A stretch of 64,000 nt of DNA from Streptomyces capitiformicae. Its GTDB lineage: Bacteria; Actinomycetota; Actinomycetes; Streptomycetales; Streptomycetaceae. Positions 43,704 to 52,370 of the stretch are shown one piece after another; the first letter of the stretch is position 1, and the number at the start of each line of letters is the position of its first letter. The translations under genes were made by a program, and so were the position numbers. The DNA lies in NCBI RefSeq assembly GCF_002214185.1, contig NZ_CP022161.1, positions 6,889,486 to 6,953,485 on the forward strand, given 5' to 3'. Under the pieces are notes generated by a model. The model was given only the letters and a program-made list of their open reading frames with translations, had not been told where the DNA came from and searched no databases.

Positions 43704-44908
43704 GACGCCTCCACCGGAACGAGCTGCGGGGAGCGCAGCTGTGCCATGCCGAGCTGGGCGGCGCGGACCTTCTCCGGATCACCCGCGACGGAGCGCGGCC
43801 CGGCCAGGTCCGAGTCGAGTTTCGCCGGATCCGTCGAGTGGTAGACGAGCCGCTTGAACTGGCTGGCCATGGGCGAGGCGATGTCCAGGAACTTCTGCCG
43901 CCGGTCCTCGGCGTAGCGGTCGAGCACGTCGGCAGGAGCTTCCCCGCGGACGACGGCAGCCAGCGCCGGGTACAACACGTACAGGTCGAGCAGGCCGCAG
44001 GTCAGGCCCAGGCCGCCGGTCGGGTTGGTGGCGTGCGCGGCGTCCCCGGCCAGCAGCACCCGGCCGACCCGGTACCGCTCGGCGGACCGCTGGTGCAGCC
44101 GGTAGGGCGAGTGATGCACCAGCTCGAAATCCTTGGAGCCGGGCAGGAAGGCATCGAACCAGGCGGTCATCCGCTCCAGGACCTGCTCGGCAGGCAGGTC
44201 GGCGTCCTCGGCGTACGTCACCCGCCACAGGCCCTCGTCGTCGATCTTCGCGACAACCGCGCCGTACCGCGGATCGACGACCATGTTGGCGTCGTTGAAC
44301 CCGTACGCGTCGAACGGGTAGCGGACGTTGGTCGCCACGAACCGCTCCGGCCACGTGATGCCGTCGAAGCCAAGGCCCAGGGACTTGCGGACGGTGCTGC
44401 TCGCGCCGTCGGTGCCGACCACCCAGGAGGCGGTGTACTCGACGGGCCCGTCCGGGCCGTCGGCGGTGACGCGGACCCCGTCGTCGTTCTGGGTGAGTCC
44501 GGTGACGGCGGTGTTCCAGTGGACCGAGACACCGGGCTGTTTCTCAAGGTGGCGCAGGGTGATCTCGCCGAGCCGGTCCTGGCCCAGGTGGATGTTGTTG
44601 TACGGGCGCCCGGTGGTCTCCTCCAGCGAGACCTTGCCCCACTCGATGACTTCGCCGGTGCGCAGCACTCGCAGGGTCAGCCCGTCGAGGGAGCGCACGC
44701 CTTCGCGCTCCATGTCGGGAAGGACTCCGAGTTCGGCCAGTCCGTCGAGGACGAACCACAGATAGGTCATGGCCCGCGGCGAGTCGCCGATGGCGGAGTC
44801 GCGTTCGAGCACGGTCACGTTCAGTCCCGCCTGGGCGAGCCCGAGTGCGGTGAGTAGGCCCACCGGACCCGCGCCGACGACCAGAACGTCGGTGGACGGC
44901 TTTGTCAC
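43700..44908 (-). CDS. FAD-dependent aromatic hydroxylase
   Basis: A 402-residue class A flavoprotein monooxygenase: FAD motif VLVVGAGPVGLLTALGLAQAGLNVTVLERD (residues 9-38), the DG motif VVGTDGASSTVRKSLG and the GD motif RVLLAGDAAHATNPTGGLGL. It lacks the thioredoxin-like C-terminal domain of phenol and resorcinol hydroxylases. It should add a hydroxyl ortho or para to an existing phenol, possibly making a trihydroxybenzene for the intradiol dioxygenase. It sits 21 bases downstream of purU. Confidence 0.87.
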   Translation of the reverse strand: MTKPSTDVLVVGAGPVGLLTALGLAQAGLNVTVLERDSAIGDSPRAMTYLWFVLDGLAELGVLPDMEREGVRSLDGLTLRVLRTGEVIEWGKVSLEETTGRPYNNIHLGQDRLGEITLRHLEKQPGVSVHWNTAVTGLTQNDDGVRVTADGPDGPVEYTASWVVGTDGASSTVRKSLGLGFDGITWPERFVATNVRYPFDAYGFNDANMVVDPRYGAVVAKIDDEGLWRVTYAEDADLPAEQVLERMTAWFDAFLPGSKDFELVHHSPYRLHQRSAERYRVGRVLLAGDAAHATNPTGGLGLTCGLLDLYVLYPALAAVVRGEAPADVLDRYAEDRRQKFLDIASPMASQFKRLVYHSTDPAKLDSDLAGPRSVAGDPEKVRAAQLGMAQLRSPQLVPVEAS

Positions 44909-44929
44909 TGTCGTATCTCCCAGCGGGCT

Positions 44930-45865
44930 TCAGAAGACGATGGTCTGGTTCTCGTGCCGGACGATGCGGTCATCGCAGTGCCAGCGCACCGCGCGCGACA
45001 GCACCGCCCGCTCCACGTCGGCACCCAGGCGCACGAGGTCGGCGGTGGTGTGCTGATGGCTGACCCGTACGACGTCCTGGTCGATGATCGGGCCCTCGTC
45101 GAGGTCCTCGGTCACATAGTGCGCGGTTGCCCCGACGAGCTTCACGCCCCGCTCCTTAGCCCGCCTGTAGGGGGCCGCGCCGATGAAGGCGGGCAGGAAG
45201 GAGTGGTGGATGTTGATCAGGGGCGCTCCGACCTCCGAGAGGAAGGTCGGGGTGATGATCTGCATGTAGCGGGCGAGGACGACCAGGTCGACGTTGCCCT
45301 TGAGGAGTTCGAGCTGGCGCTGCTCGGCCTCAGCGCGGTTGTCGCGGGTGGCCGGGGTGTGGATGAACGGCACACCGAACGGGCGGATCTCGTCGGCGAG
45401 GTCGGGATGGTTGCTGATCACCATCGCCACGGTCATGTCGAGCTCGCCGCGCCGGTTGCGCCACAGCAGGTCCAGGACGCAGTGATCGGTCTTCGACACC
45501 ATGATCGCGACCCGCTTCGGCTTCGACGCCTCCGTCAGCCGGAAGTCCATCCCGAAATCGGCCGCCACCGTCTCGCCGAACTCCCGCTCGAACTCGGCGC
45601 AGGCGGCGCTCAACCCGGGCAGACGAAAGGCGGTGCGCTGCAGGAACATGCCGCCGACCGGCTCCGTGGAGTACTGGTCCAGCGACACGATGTTCGCGCC
45701 CGCCCCCGTGAGGAAGGTGCTGACGGCGGACACCACCCCGGGCCGGTCCGGGCAGCGGATGAGCAGTCGCCCCAGGTCCTGGGTCGGCGAAGCGGACTGC
45801 GGGAAGCCGGCGTCCGGCGCCGGCCGGGTGACCTTGGCGTCGGTTTCGGTTACGTCGACGGACAT
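44930..45865 (-). CDS. purU: Formyltetrahydrofolate deformylase, copy 1
   Basis: A 311-residue enzyme that hydrolyses 10-formyl-THF to formate and THF. An N-terminal ACT-like domain (LLIRCPDRPGVVSAVSTFLTGAGANIVSLDQYS) precedes the formyltransferase-fold catalytic domain with [38 protein letters not shown] and [17 protein letters not shown] (active-site His and Asp). ATG 45865 has AAGGAGG. In this operon it regenerates free THF from demethylation C1 units. Confidence 0.94.
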   Translation of the reverse strand: MSVDVTETDAKVTRPAPDAGFPQSASPTQDLGRLLIRCPDRPGVVSAVSTFLTGAGANIVSLDQYSTEPVGGMFLQRTAFRLPGLSAACAEFEREFGETVAADFGMDFRLTEASKPKRVAIMVSKTDHCVLDLLWRNRRGELDMTVAMVISNHPDLADEIRPFGVPFIHTPATRDNRAEAEQRQLELLKGNVDLVVLARYMQIITPTFLSEVGAPLINIHHSFLPAFIGAAPYRRAKERGVKLVGATAHYVTEDLDEGPIIDQDVVRVSHQHTTADLVRLGADVERAVLSRAVRWHCDDRIVRHENQTIVF

Positions 45866-45921
45866 GACGGTCCTCCTTGACTGTCGATGAGGGTGGTTCG
45901 GGCGCGGTCGCGCGCGGTGAT

Positions 45922-47439
45922 TCAGGCGCGGTCGCGCAGCCGACTCGGCCAGATCCCGGACTTGCCGGGCGCGAGGATCCCGTTCGGGTCCATGGCGTCC
46001 TTGATCGTCTCGGCCAGCCTGCGCTGGGCGTGGTCGCCGAACGCGAACTGCTCCGCCACAAGATCCATGTGCTGGAGGTTGGTGCGGTACGGCGCGTAGC
46101 CGATCGCGGCCAGCTCCTTGACCAGGTCGGTGTACCCCTCGTAGACGCCGCGGGTCTGCTCCTCGTCGCGGGGGTCGAAGAAGGTGGTGCTGATGTGCAG
46201 CGCGCTGCGGGGGGTGAGGTACAGGCCGTTGACGTAGGTGTGGCCGTGCCGGGCGTAGAGGGAGCGGATGAGCTTCTCCGCGCGGACCACCGCGTCGCCC
46301 TGGCACGGGCCGACCGGCGAGAAGTCGAGGTGGCCCGTCACCTCGCCGTAGGGCAGCATCTTCGGGTCGAGCAGGTCCATGTCCGGGATGCCGCGCTGGA
46401 CTCCCTCGTCGTGGTTCGCGGGCCCGGCAAGGTCCGTGGCGTCGAAGGTGCGGCGGACGACCTCCACCCCCGGTATCGCACGCAGCGTCTCCTCGATCAC
46501 CGCGAACTGGGCGTCGACCATCGCCGTCCGGCCGTACAGGGCGAAGCGCGCCGACCAGCCGTCGCTGTCGGGGTCGAGGAAGAAGTTGCCGCTCTCGTCG
46601 ATCTCCACACCGCGGTTGAGCATCGGCAGGTTCTCGATCGTGCGGTCGAGCATGAGCCCGCGCAGCGCGTCGACGACCTTGCCGAGGGTCTCGTAGCCGT
46701 GGAAGCGGGCCCAGCAGGCCGCGTAGGTCTCGGGGCGGCGCATGAGCGACCAGCCCGCGCTGGTGACGATGCCGAGGTTGGACTGCTGGAACAACCCGCC
46801 GAAGGAGGGGCCGTAGCTGTGCGGGTAGGTGTACCGGGCCGGGTTGCCCTCCATCGCGCCCATGCCGGTGCGCAGCAGGGACCCGTCGGGCAGGACCACC
46901 TCGAGGCCGCAGAGGTTGCGCGCGTGGTCGCCGAACGGCGTGTAACCGATGCCGTACTCTAGGGAGTTGCCGATGACGCTACCCCATCCCAGGTCCGGGA
47001 TGGAGGTCCACAGGTCGCCGCCGTCCTTCTGCAGACCGTCGAACAGGTCCTGCCAGCGCACGCCCGGCTGGACGACCGCGTAGGCGAGATCGTGGTTGAT
47101 CTCTAGGATCTTGTTCATCTGCCGCAGGTTCACCAGCACGCTGCCGCGCAGCCGCGGGGCCGGGCCGCCGTAGGTGTTGTTACGGCCCTGGCTGAACGTC
47201 GACAGCGGCACCCCGTGCTCATTGGCGATCCGGACGACGGCCTGCACCTGCTCGGTACTGGTGGGCAGCAGCGCGGCCGAGGCGTCGAACTCGTCGGACT
47301 CCCGGTAGGTGTAGGGGTCGCGAAACTCGCGCAGAGCCGAGGGTTCACTGATCACGGCGGCGTCGCCGAGTTCGGCGGTGAAGGCGGCGAGCGCCTTGTC
47401 GAGCGCGGCCAGGGTCGTACCGTCGGGAACCGTCGTCAT
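45922..47439 (-). CDS. VAO-type FAD oxidase/dehydrogenase (4-cresol dehydrogenase/vanillyl-alcohol oxidase-like)
   Basis: A 505-residue flavoprotein. The PCMH FAD domain is evident: STFSQGRNNTYGGPAPRLRGSVLVNLRQMNKILEINHDLAYAVVQPGVRWQDLFDGLQ and IPDLGWGSVIGNSLEYGIGYTPFGDHARNLCGLEVVLPDGSLLRTGMGAM, as in 4-cresol dehydrogenase, vanillyl-alcohol oxidase and eugenol oxidase. These oxidise the para side chain of 4-alkyl- or 4-hydroxymethylphenols. It could open the pathway by oxidising a methoxyphenol side chain. Its ATG overlaps the folP stop (ATGA at 47436-47439). Confidence 0.9.
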   Translation of the reverse strand: MTTVPDGTTLAALDKALAAFTAELGDAAVISEPSALREFRDPYTYRESDEFDASAALLPTSTEQVQAVVRIANEHGVPLSTFSQGRNNTYGGPAPRLRGSVLVNLRQMNKILEINHDLAYAVVQPGVRWQDLFDGLQKDGGDLWTSIPDLGWGSVIGNSLEYGIGYTPFGDHARNLCGLEVVLPDGSLLRTGMGAMEGNPARYTYPHSYGPSFGGLFQQSNLGIVTSAGWSLMRRPETYAACWARFHGYETLGKVVDALRGLMLDRTIENLPMLNRGVEIDESGNFFLDPDSDGWSARFALYGRTAMVDAQFAVIEETLRAIPGVEVVRRTFDATDLAGPANHDEGVQRGIPDMDLLDPKMLPYGEVTGHLDFSPVGPCQGDAVVRAEKLIRSLYARHGHTYVNGLYLTPRSALHISTTFFDPRDEEQTRGVYEGYTDLVKELAAIGYAPYRTNLQHMDLVAEQFAFGDHAQRRLAETIKDAMDPNGILAPGKSGIWPSRLRDRA

Positions 47440-48323
47440 GTCAGTGCCTTTCTCAGGGATGTGCTGTGGGTATGTGCGGAGGGGAAATGTGTGAACTGTC
47501 GCGCCACCCGGACCGCGTCCGCTGTCGAGGCGACGTCGTGCACCCGGACGCACCAGACGCCGGACGCCGCGGCCTGGGTGGACACCGCGGCCGTGGCCCG
47601 GTCGCGTTCGACAGGCGGCGGCGGTGTGCCGTCGCGCGCGAGCAGTGCGCCGAGAAAGGACTTCCGAGACGCGCCGACCAGCAGTGGACGTCCCAGCGTC
47701 CGCACCTCGTCCAGGCGGCGGAGGATCTCCCAGTTGTGCTCGGCGGTCTTGGCGAAGCCGAGGCCCGGGTCGAGCACCACGCGGTCGGGGTGGACCCCCG
47801 CGTCGACGAGGACGGCGAGGCGTCCGCCGAGTTCAGCCATCACCTCCGCCACGACGTCGTCGTAGTGCGCTTGCTTCTGCATATGTGTGCTGTGTCCGCG
47901 CCAGCGCGTCGCGACATACGGCACGTCCGCCTCGGCGACGACGGGTGCCATGTCAGGGTCCGCGAGCCCACCGCTCACGTCGTTGACGAGCGAGGCGCCC
48001 GCCTCGACCGCTGCGGCCGCGACCCGCGCGGGCATGGCGTCGACGCTGACCACGGCGCCGGACGCGGCGAGGCCGCGCACGACCGGCAGGACGCGCTCCA
48101 GCTCCACCGACTCGGGGACGCGCCGTGCGGCCGGTCTGGTCGACTCACCGCCCACGTCGACGATGTCCGCGCCCGCGGCGACGAGCGCGAGTCCCCTCTC
48201 GACGGCTCGCGCCGGGTCGAGACAGTCGCCTCCGTCGGAAAAGGAATCCGGCGTGGTGTTGACGATTCCCATCACCAGACATCGATCGGTGATCGGCAAA
48301 CCCTTCGGGCCACGGAAATTCAT
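47436..48323 (-). CDS. folP: Dihydropteroate synthase
   Basis: A 295-residue TIM-barrel enzyme of folate synthesis. Motifs: VMGIVNTTPDSFSDGG, VGGESTRPAA, LVNDVSGGLADP, VLDPGLGFAKTAEHN and LLVGASRKSFLG. ATG 48323 begins the conserved region. It is the first gene of the leftward operon with the VAO-type oxidase and purU, so it looks like an extra copy serving the folate demand of the demethylases rather than the housekeeping folP, which normally sits with folE/folB/folK. Confidence 0.92.
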   Translation of the reverse strand: MNFRGPKGLPITDRCLVMGIVNTTPDSFSDGGDCLDPARAVERGLALVAAGADIVDVGGESTRPAARRVPESVELERVLPVVRGLAASGAVVSVDAMPARVAAAAVEAGASLVNDVSGGLADPDMAPVVAEADVPYVATRWRGHSTHMQKQAHYDDVVAEVMAELGGRLAVLVDAGVHPDRVVLDPGLGFAKTAEHNWEILRRLDEVRTLGRPLLVGASRKSFLGALLARDGTPPPPVERDRATAAVSTQAAASGVWCVRVHDVASTADAVRVARQFTHFPSAHTHSTSLRKALT

Positions 48324-48433
48324 GGCGTCCGCCGGCCTTTCCTGTGAACCGGGTAACCGAGGTTGCCGCGGAGAGGCGGATTCTTTTGTCTGCGGCTCTT
48401 CATCTGTCCGCAACAATTCGTTAGGGTGCGGCT

Positions 48434-50773
48434 GTGGCACGACTGCAACGAGGCAATCTGCCCGCCGAGGTGACGAGTTTCGTCGGCCGCCGGGCGGAGC
48501 TGCCCACTCTGAAAAAAACGCTGGAACGCTTTCGCGCGGTCACGGTGACCGGCACCGGGGGTGTCGGAAAGACGCGGCTGGCCCGTCGGGTCGCCGCAGA
48601 GGTGTCCGGCTCCTTCGCCGACGGGGCATGGCTCATCGAGCTCGACGATCTCGCCGACGGTGCCCTCCTGCCGTCCACCGTGCTGCTCGGCCTCGGGCTG
48701 CGTGACGACGGCGGCGCCCCCCTGGAGGCCCGGCTGGCCGACCACTTCCGTGCCAAGCAGGCGTTGCTGCTGCTCGACGGGTGCGACGGCGTGGTCGACG
48801 CGTGCGCGAGGCTCGTCGCCGGCTTGTTGCGTGCCGCGCCCGGCCTCAAGGTGCTCAGCACCAGCCGCCGGCCGTTCCACGTCGAGGGTGAGGCCGTGGT
48901 GGCCGTCGGCCCGCTGCCGGTCCCGCCCGCGGACGAGCCGGAAGCCGAGGCCACCGCACTCATGGGATACGACGCGGTGGCGCTCTTCGTGGAACGCGCT
49001 GCCGCCGTGCGGGCCGACGTCGTCGACTCGGACGCCCGGCTGGCTACAATCGCACGCATCTGCCGACGCCTTGACGGATTGCCCATGGCGATCGAGTTCG
49101 CCGCAGATCGCCTCGACGTCCTGGCGCTCGACGAACTCGACGGCCGTCTCCACGACGCCTACCGCGTGCTGGTCTCCGCCAAGCGGGGCGCTCCGCAGCG
49201 GCAGCGGACGCTGCAGGCGCTGGTCGAGTCGAGCTATGCGCTGTGCTCGTCCGAGGAACAGCTGCTGTGGGAACGACTCACGGTCTTCACCGGCCGGTTC
49301 GGCCTCCCCGCGGTCGAGCACGTGTGCACCGACGAGGTCATCTCCGACGAGCGGGTGCTCGACCTCGTGGCCGGCCTGATCGACAAGTCGGTGCTCGTCC
49401 GTGAGGAGCGGACCGGCGGGTCGTGGTATCGGCTCCCCCGTCTGCTGCGCGAGTACGCGCTGCAACGGGTGACCGGGGCGGGAGAGCCGGGAGAGTGGGA
49501 CCGGCTGCGCGGACGCCATGTGCAGTGGTGCCTCTGGCTCGCGAGCCAGGCCTCCGACGGTCTGCTGACCGAGCGCTCTCAGGACTGGATCGGCCAGGTC
49601 CGCGGCAACCACGCCAATATCCGCGCGGCGCTCGACTACTGCTTCGAGGACAAGCAGCGGGCGCAGGACGGGTTCCGGCTGGCCGCGGCCCTCTGGTACC
49701 ACTGGGTGATGACCGGCCTGGTCGCCGAGGGGCGCGCATGGCTGGAACGAGGTCTGGGCATCGCACCGTCCGAGCCGACGCCCGGCCGCGCGCTGGCCCT
49801 CACGGTCGCCGCGTATCTCGCCGTCATGAGTGGCGACAGCGCCGACGATCTGCTGGCAGCGTCGAACGCGACGGCGGCCGAGCTCGCGGACCCCTCCGTC
49901 ACAGGAAATCTGCGGTTCGTCGAAGGGCTCCTGGCTATCCACCAGCGCGACCTCGCCACCGCCTGCGCAAAGCTCGACCTCGCGCTCGACGCGTTCCGGG
50001 TGTCCGGAAGCAGGATGAGCACCGGCAAGACGCTGTGCCTGCTCGGCATGGCCTGGACGCTGAACGGCGACTGGGAGCGTGGCCGAGGGTACTGCGAGGA
50101 GTTCCTCGCCATGCCCGCAGCCTCGAGCGAGAACTGGGGTTTCGGCTACATCCAGTGGACGACGGCACTGGCCGAGTGGCAGCACGGCAGCTTCCTCAGC
50201 GCGCGTCTCGCCCAGAAGCACAGTGCACGGCTGGCCTGCCGGTTCGACGACCGTTTCGGCATGGGCTCCTGTGTGCAGAGTGCCGCGCTGTACTTCGCCT
50301 CGACGGGACGCCACAAGGAAGCCGCGCTCCTCATGGGTGCCGCCGAGACCCACCGCTTCCCCGCGTTCACGGTCCTCGACGAACTGCGGCGCGGCTGCGT
50401 CGACGACGTCCGCGACGCGCTGGGCGGGGCCGCTTTCGTCGAACTGATCGAGGAGGGAAGGGCGCTGACGCTGGTTCAGGCGGCCGAGGTCGTCGCCGGC
50501 GGACGCCGTATGCCCGCAGGCGCCCCTGTCTCCGCCCCGGACGTTCCGGAGGCGCTGTCGAAGCGGGAGTGGGAAGTGGCGCAACTGGTGGCCGACGGCC
50601 AGGGCAACAAGCACATCGCGGCCGCGCTGGTCATCTCGACCCGGACCGCCGAAGGCCACGTCCAGCGCATCCTGGGCAAGCTGGGTTTCACCTCGCGTGC
50701 CCAGATCGCCGCCTGGGTGACCGAACAGCGCGCGCTCGCACGAGCGGAAGCGCGGGTCGGCCACGGCGGCTGA
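48434..50773 (+). CDS. LuxR-family regulator with AAA/NB-ARC ATPase domain
   Basis: A 779-residue STAND-type activator. N-terminal ATPase: Walker A VTGTGGVGKTRLARR (residues 37-51), Walker B ALLLLDGCD, SRR sensor LSTSRRPF and GLPMAIEFAADRL. TPR-like helical repeats follow (about residues 350-680), then a C-terminal LuxR helix-turn-helix: LSKREWEVAQLVADGQGNKHIAAALVISTRTAEGHVQRILGKLGFTSRAQIAAW. GTG start at 48434. It diverges from folP by 110 bases and is the likely activator of the folP-VAO-purU operon in response to a ligand. Confidence 0.9.
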   Translation: MARLQRGNLPAEVTSFVGRRAELPTLKKTLERFRAVTVTGTGGVGKTRLARRVAAEVSGSFADGAWLIELDDLADGALLPSTVLLGLGLRDDGGAPLEARLADHFRAKQALLLLDGCDGVVDACARLVAGLLRAAPGLKVLSTSRRPFHVEGEAVVAVGPLPVPPADEPEAEATALMGYDAVALFVERAAAVRADVVDSDARLATIARICRRLDGLPMAIEFAADRLDVLALDELDGRLHDAYRVLVSAKRGAPQRQRTLQALVESSYALCSSEEQLLWERLTVFTGRFGLPAVEHVCTDEVISDERVLDLVAGLIDKSVLVREERTGGSWYRLPRLLREYALQRVTGAGEPGEWDRLRGRHVQWCLWLASQASDGLLTERSQDWIGQVRGNHANIRAALDYCFEDKQRAQDGFRLAAALWYHWVMTGLVAEGRAWLERGLGIAPSEPTPGRALALTVAAYLAVMSGDSADDLLAASNATAAELADPSVTGNLRFVEGLLAIHQRDLATACAKLDLALDAFRVSGSRMSTGKTLCLLGMAWTLNGDWERGRGYCEEFLAMPAASSENWGFGYIQWTTALAEWQHGSFLSARLAQKHSARLACRFDDRFGMGSCVQSAALYFASTGRHKEAALLMGAAETHRFPAFTVLDELRRGCVDDVRDALGGAAFVELIEEGRALTLVQAAEVVAGGRRMPAGAPVSAPDVPEALSKREWEVAQLVADGQGNKHIAAALVISTRTAEGHVQRILGKLGFTSRAQIAAWVTEQRALARAEARVGHGG

Positions 50774-50927
50774 GCCGGTGAGTCCAGGCATGAGCACCTC
50801 TTTCCGAAGTGGTCGCAGCCTGCCGCGCGGGGTCCGGTGGGTAAACGCGGGGAACTACCTGATCCGGCTACCTGTTTCCGCCGCGTTTCCGCGGCGCGGA
50901 CGGGTACGGCGGACGGACGCAACGACG

Positions 50928-50955
50928 AAGGCCCACCCGGGGCAGGGTGGGCCTT
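50928..50955. terminator. Bidirectional hairpin terminator
   Basis: AAGGCCCACC (50928-50937) pairs with GGTGGGCCTT (50946-50955). It lies between the convergent luxR-type gene and demethylase 2. The remaining bases 50774-50978 show no gene. Confidence 0.75.
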
Positions 50956-50978
50956 GGCGGCGCAATGGCTGTCTGGGC

Positions 50979-52262
50979 TCAGGCGGAATGCAGATCGATC
51001 CGGCTCCGGTCCTGCTTGTAGGGAGCCGGTGCGACGGTGGCGCGGATGGGCTTCTGAGGTCCCTCCGGATTGCCCCAGTGCACGGTGAGCGAGGTGCCGA
51101 TGTCCGCGTGCGCCACCTCGATCGTGGCCAGCGAGAGCATCTTGCGGAAGTAGTAGCTGTAACCGCGTGAGGTGGCCACGCCGACGAGGTCGCCGTCTGC
51201 TGTCACTTTGTCCGCCCACATGAACCCGCGCTGGTCCCGGGGCATGTCCATGAACGGGTAGTTGGCGCCGGGCCGGAACAGTGACGCATAGACGTCCTCG
51301 ATGTCCTCCGCGTCCCATTCGAGCGTGCGTATGACCCGTCTCGGCTGCGCCTTCTCCGGTTCGAGCGCGGCCCGCCCCAGGAAGTCGTGGTCGAACTTGA
51401 TGTTCCTGCCCCAGCCGAGCTCTACAGGACTGCGGTAGTACTCCGAAATGTCTCTGCCGTCGAAACTCCCCGCGATATATGCCGGCTGCGCGTAAGCGGG
51501 CATCGAACTCCGGAAGATTTCCAGGTACTCGGCCATGTCCTCGTCGAAGATCGCCGGAATGTAATCCGTGGCGATCGTGGGAAAACAGGCCTCCAGGTGA
51601 TTGATCATCGTGACGCGGGCGCCCAGCCGCCGAATACCGAATTCCTGCCCCGCCTCCATTACCGCGGCATGCACCTTGTCGCCGAATTCGCGGGGCCCCT
51701 GGAGCTCGAAACCGATTTCCCCGGCCATGCCCTGGCGCAGGGCCCAAATGTCGTGTCCCGCGATCCTGAGCGGGGTGACATGCATGTACTTGGTGTCCCG
51801 GAGTTGGTTCTCCCCGGCCAGCCGGTCGAGCACCCGTACCGCGTTGGGACCCGACACTTGGAAGATGAACCAGTCCTCCTGGGTGATCTTCGCGTCGTAC
51901 CCACCCTTGGACAGCTGGTAATTCACCCAGAAGCCACCGCGGCCGTGCATGACGTAGTCGTCGTCGCCGAACTTGGTGACGATCCCCTCGTGGATGACCT
52001 TGCCGTCGCGGTTCGTGTGGATGGCGTGCTTCGACTGCCCCTGATGGAACACGGAGAAACTGTTCACCGAGGTGTCCGCCAGCAGCCTGATCGCGTCCGG
52101 TCCGCTGATCCGGTGCTGCCACAGGAACGACCAGTCGCCGATGTAGCAGGTCTCCTTCCACGACATCGACTCGTCGAGCCAGTCGGTGTACTCGGGGGCG
52201 CCGAAGCGGCTCCATGCGTAGGTCGTCGGCGGAGTGCGCATTCCCGCCACTGTGAAAGTCAT
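50979..52262 (-). CDS. Folate-dependent O-demethylase, LigM/DesA-like (GcvT fold), copy 2
   Basis: A 427-residue GcvT-fold protein, closely similar along its length to copy 3 at 57.3 kb. Shared with LigM-type demethylases are GQSKHAIHTNRDGKVIHEGI, LRQGMAGEIGFELQGP, INHLEACFPTIATDYIPAIF, YRSPVELGWGRNIKFDHDFLGR, RVIRTLEWDAEDIEDVYASLF and GYSYYFRKMLSLATIEV. Methyl transfer from an aryl methyl ether to THF is the predicted reaction. ATG 52262 gives the same length as copy 3. A GntR-type 17-mer lies about 50 bases upstream, suggesting induction when GntR is released. Confidence 0.85.
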   Translation of the reverse strand: MTFTVAGMRTPPTTYAWSRFGAPEYTDWLDESMSWKETCYIGDWSFLWQHRISGPDAIRLLADTSVNSFSVFHQGQSKHAIHTNRDGKVIHEGIVTKFGDDDYVMHGRGGFWVNYQLSKGGYDAKITQEDWFIFQVSGPNAVRVLDRLAGENQLRDTKYMHVTPLRIAGHDIWALRQGMAGEIGFELQGPREFGDKVHAAVMEAGQEFGIRRLGARVTMINHLEACFPTIATDYIPAIFDEDMAEYLEIFRSSMPAYAQPAYIAGSFDGRDISEYYRSPVELGWGRNIKFDHDFLGRAALEPEKAQPRRVIRTLEWDAEDIEDVYASLFRPGANYPFMDMPRDQRGFMWADKVTADGDLVGVATSRGYSYYFRKMLSLATIEVAHADIGTSLTVHWGNPEGPQKPIRATVAPAPYKQDRSRIDLHSA

Positions 52263-52312
52263 GTGGTGCACCCTTCTTCACGATTCATGCGTTCGGCTAT
52301 GTATAGAACAGC

Positions 52313-52329
52313 TAGCAGCTGTCAGACAA
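52313..52329. promoter_or_regulatory. GntR-type operator, demethylase 2
   Basis: TAGCAGCTGTCAGACAA, identical (reverse complement) to 53107-53123 near the gntR start. It lies 51 bases upstream of the demethylase start and 42 bases after the gntR stop. Confidence 0.75.
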
Positions 52330-52370
52330 TGGGTGGGTGCAAGGGGCCACGACAGGGCCCCGCTCCGGAC

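Noticed and set aside
48320..50797. 825-residue open frame antisense to the LuxR-type regulator
   Set aside because: High-GC codon bias keeps this antisense frame open. It has no recognisable domain and is rich in Arg/Gly/His, while the + strand carries clear Walker and LuxR motifs.
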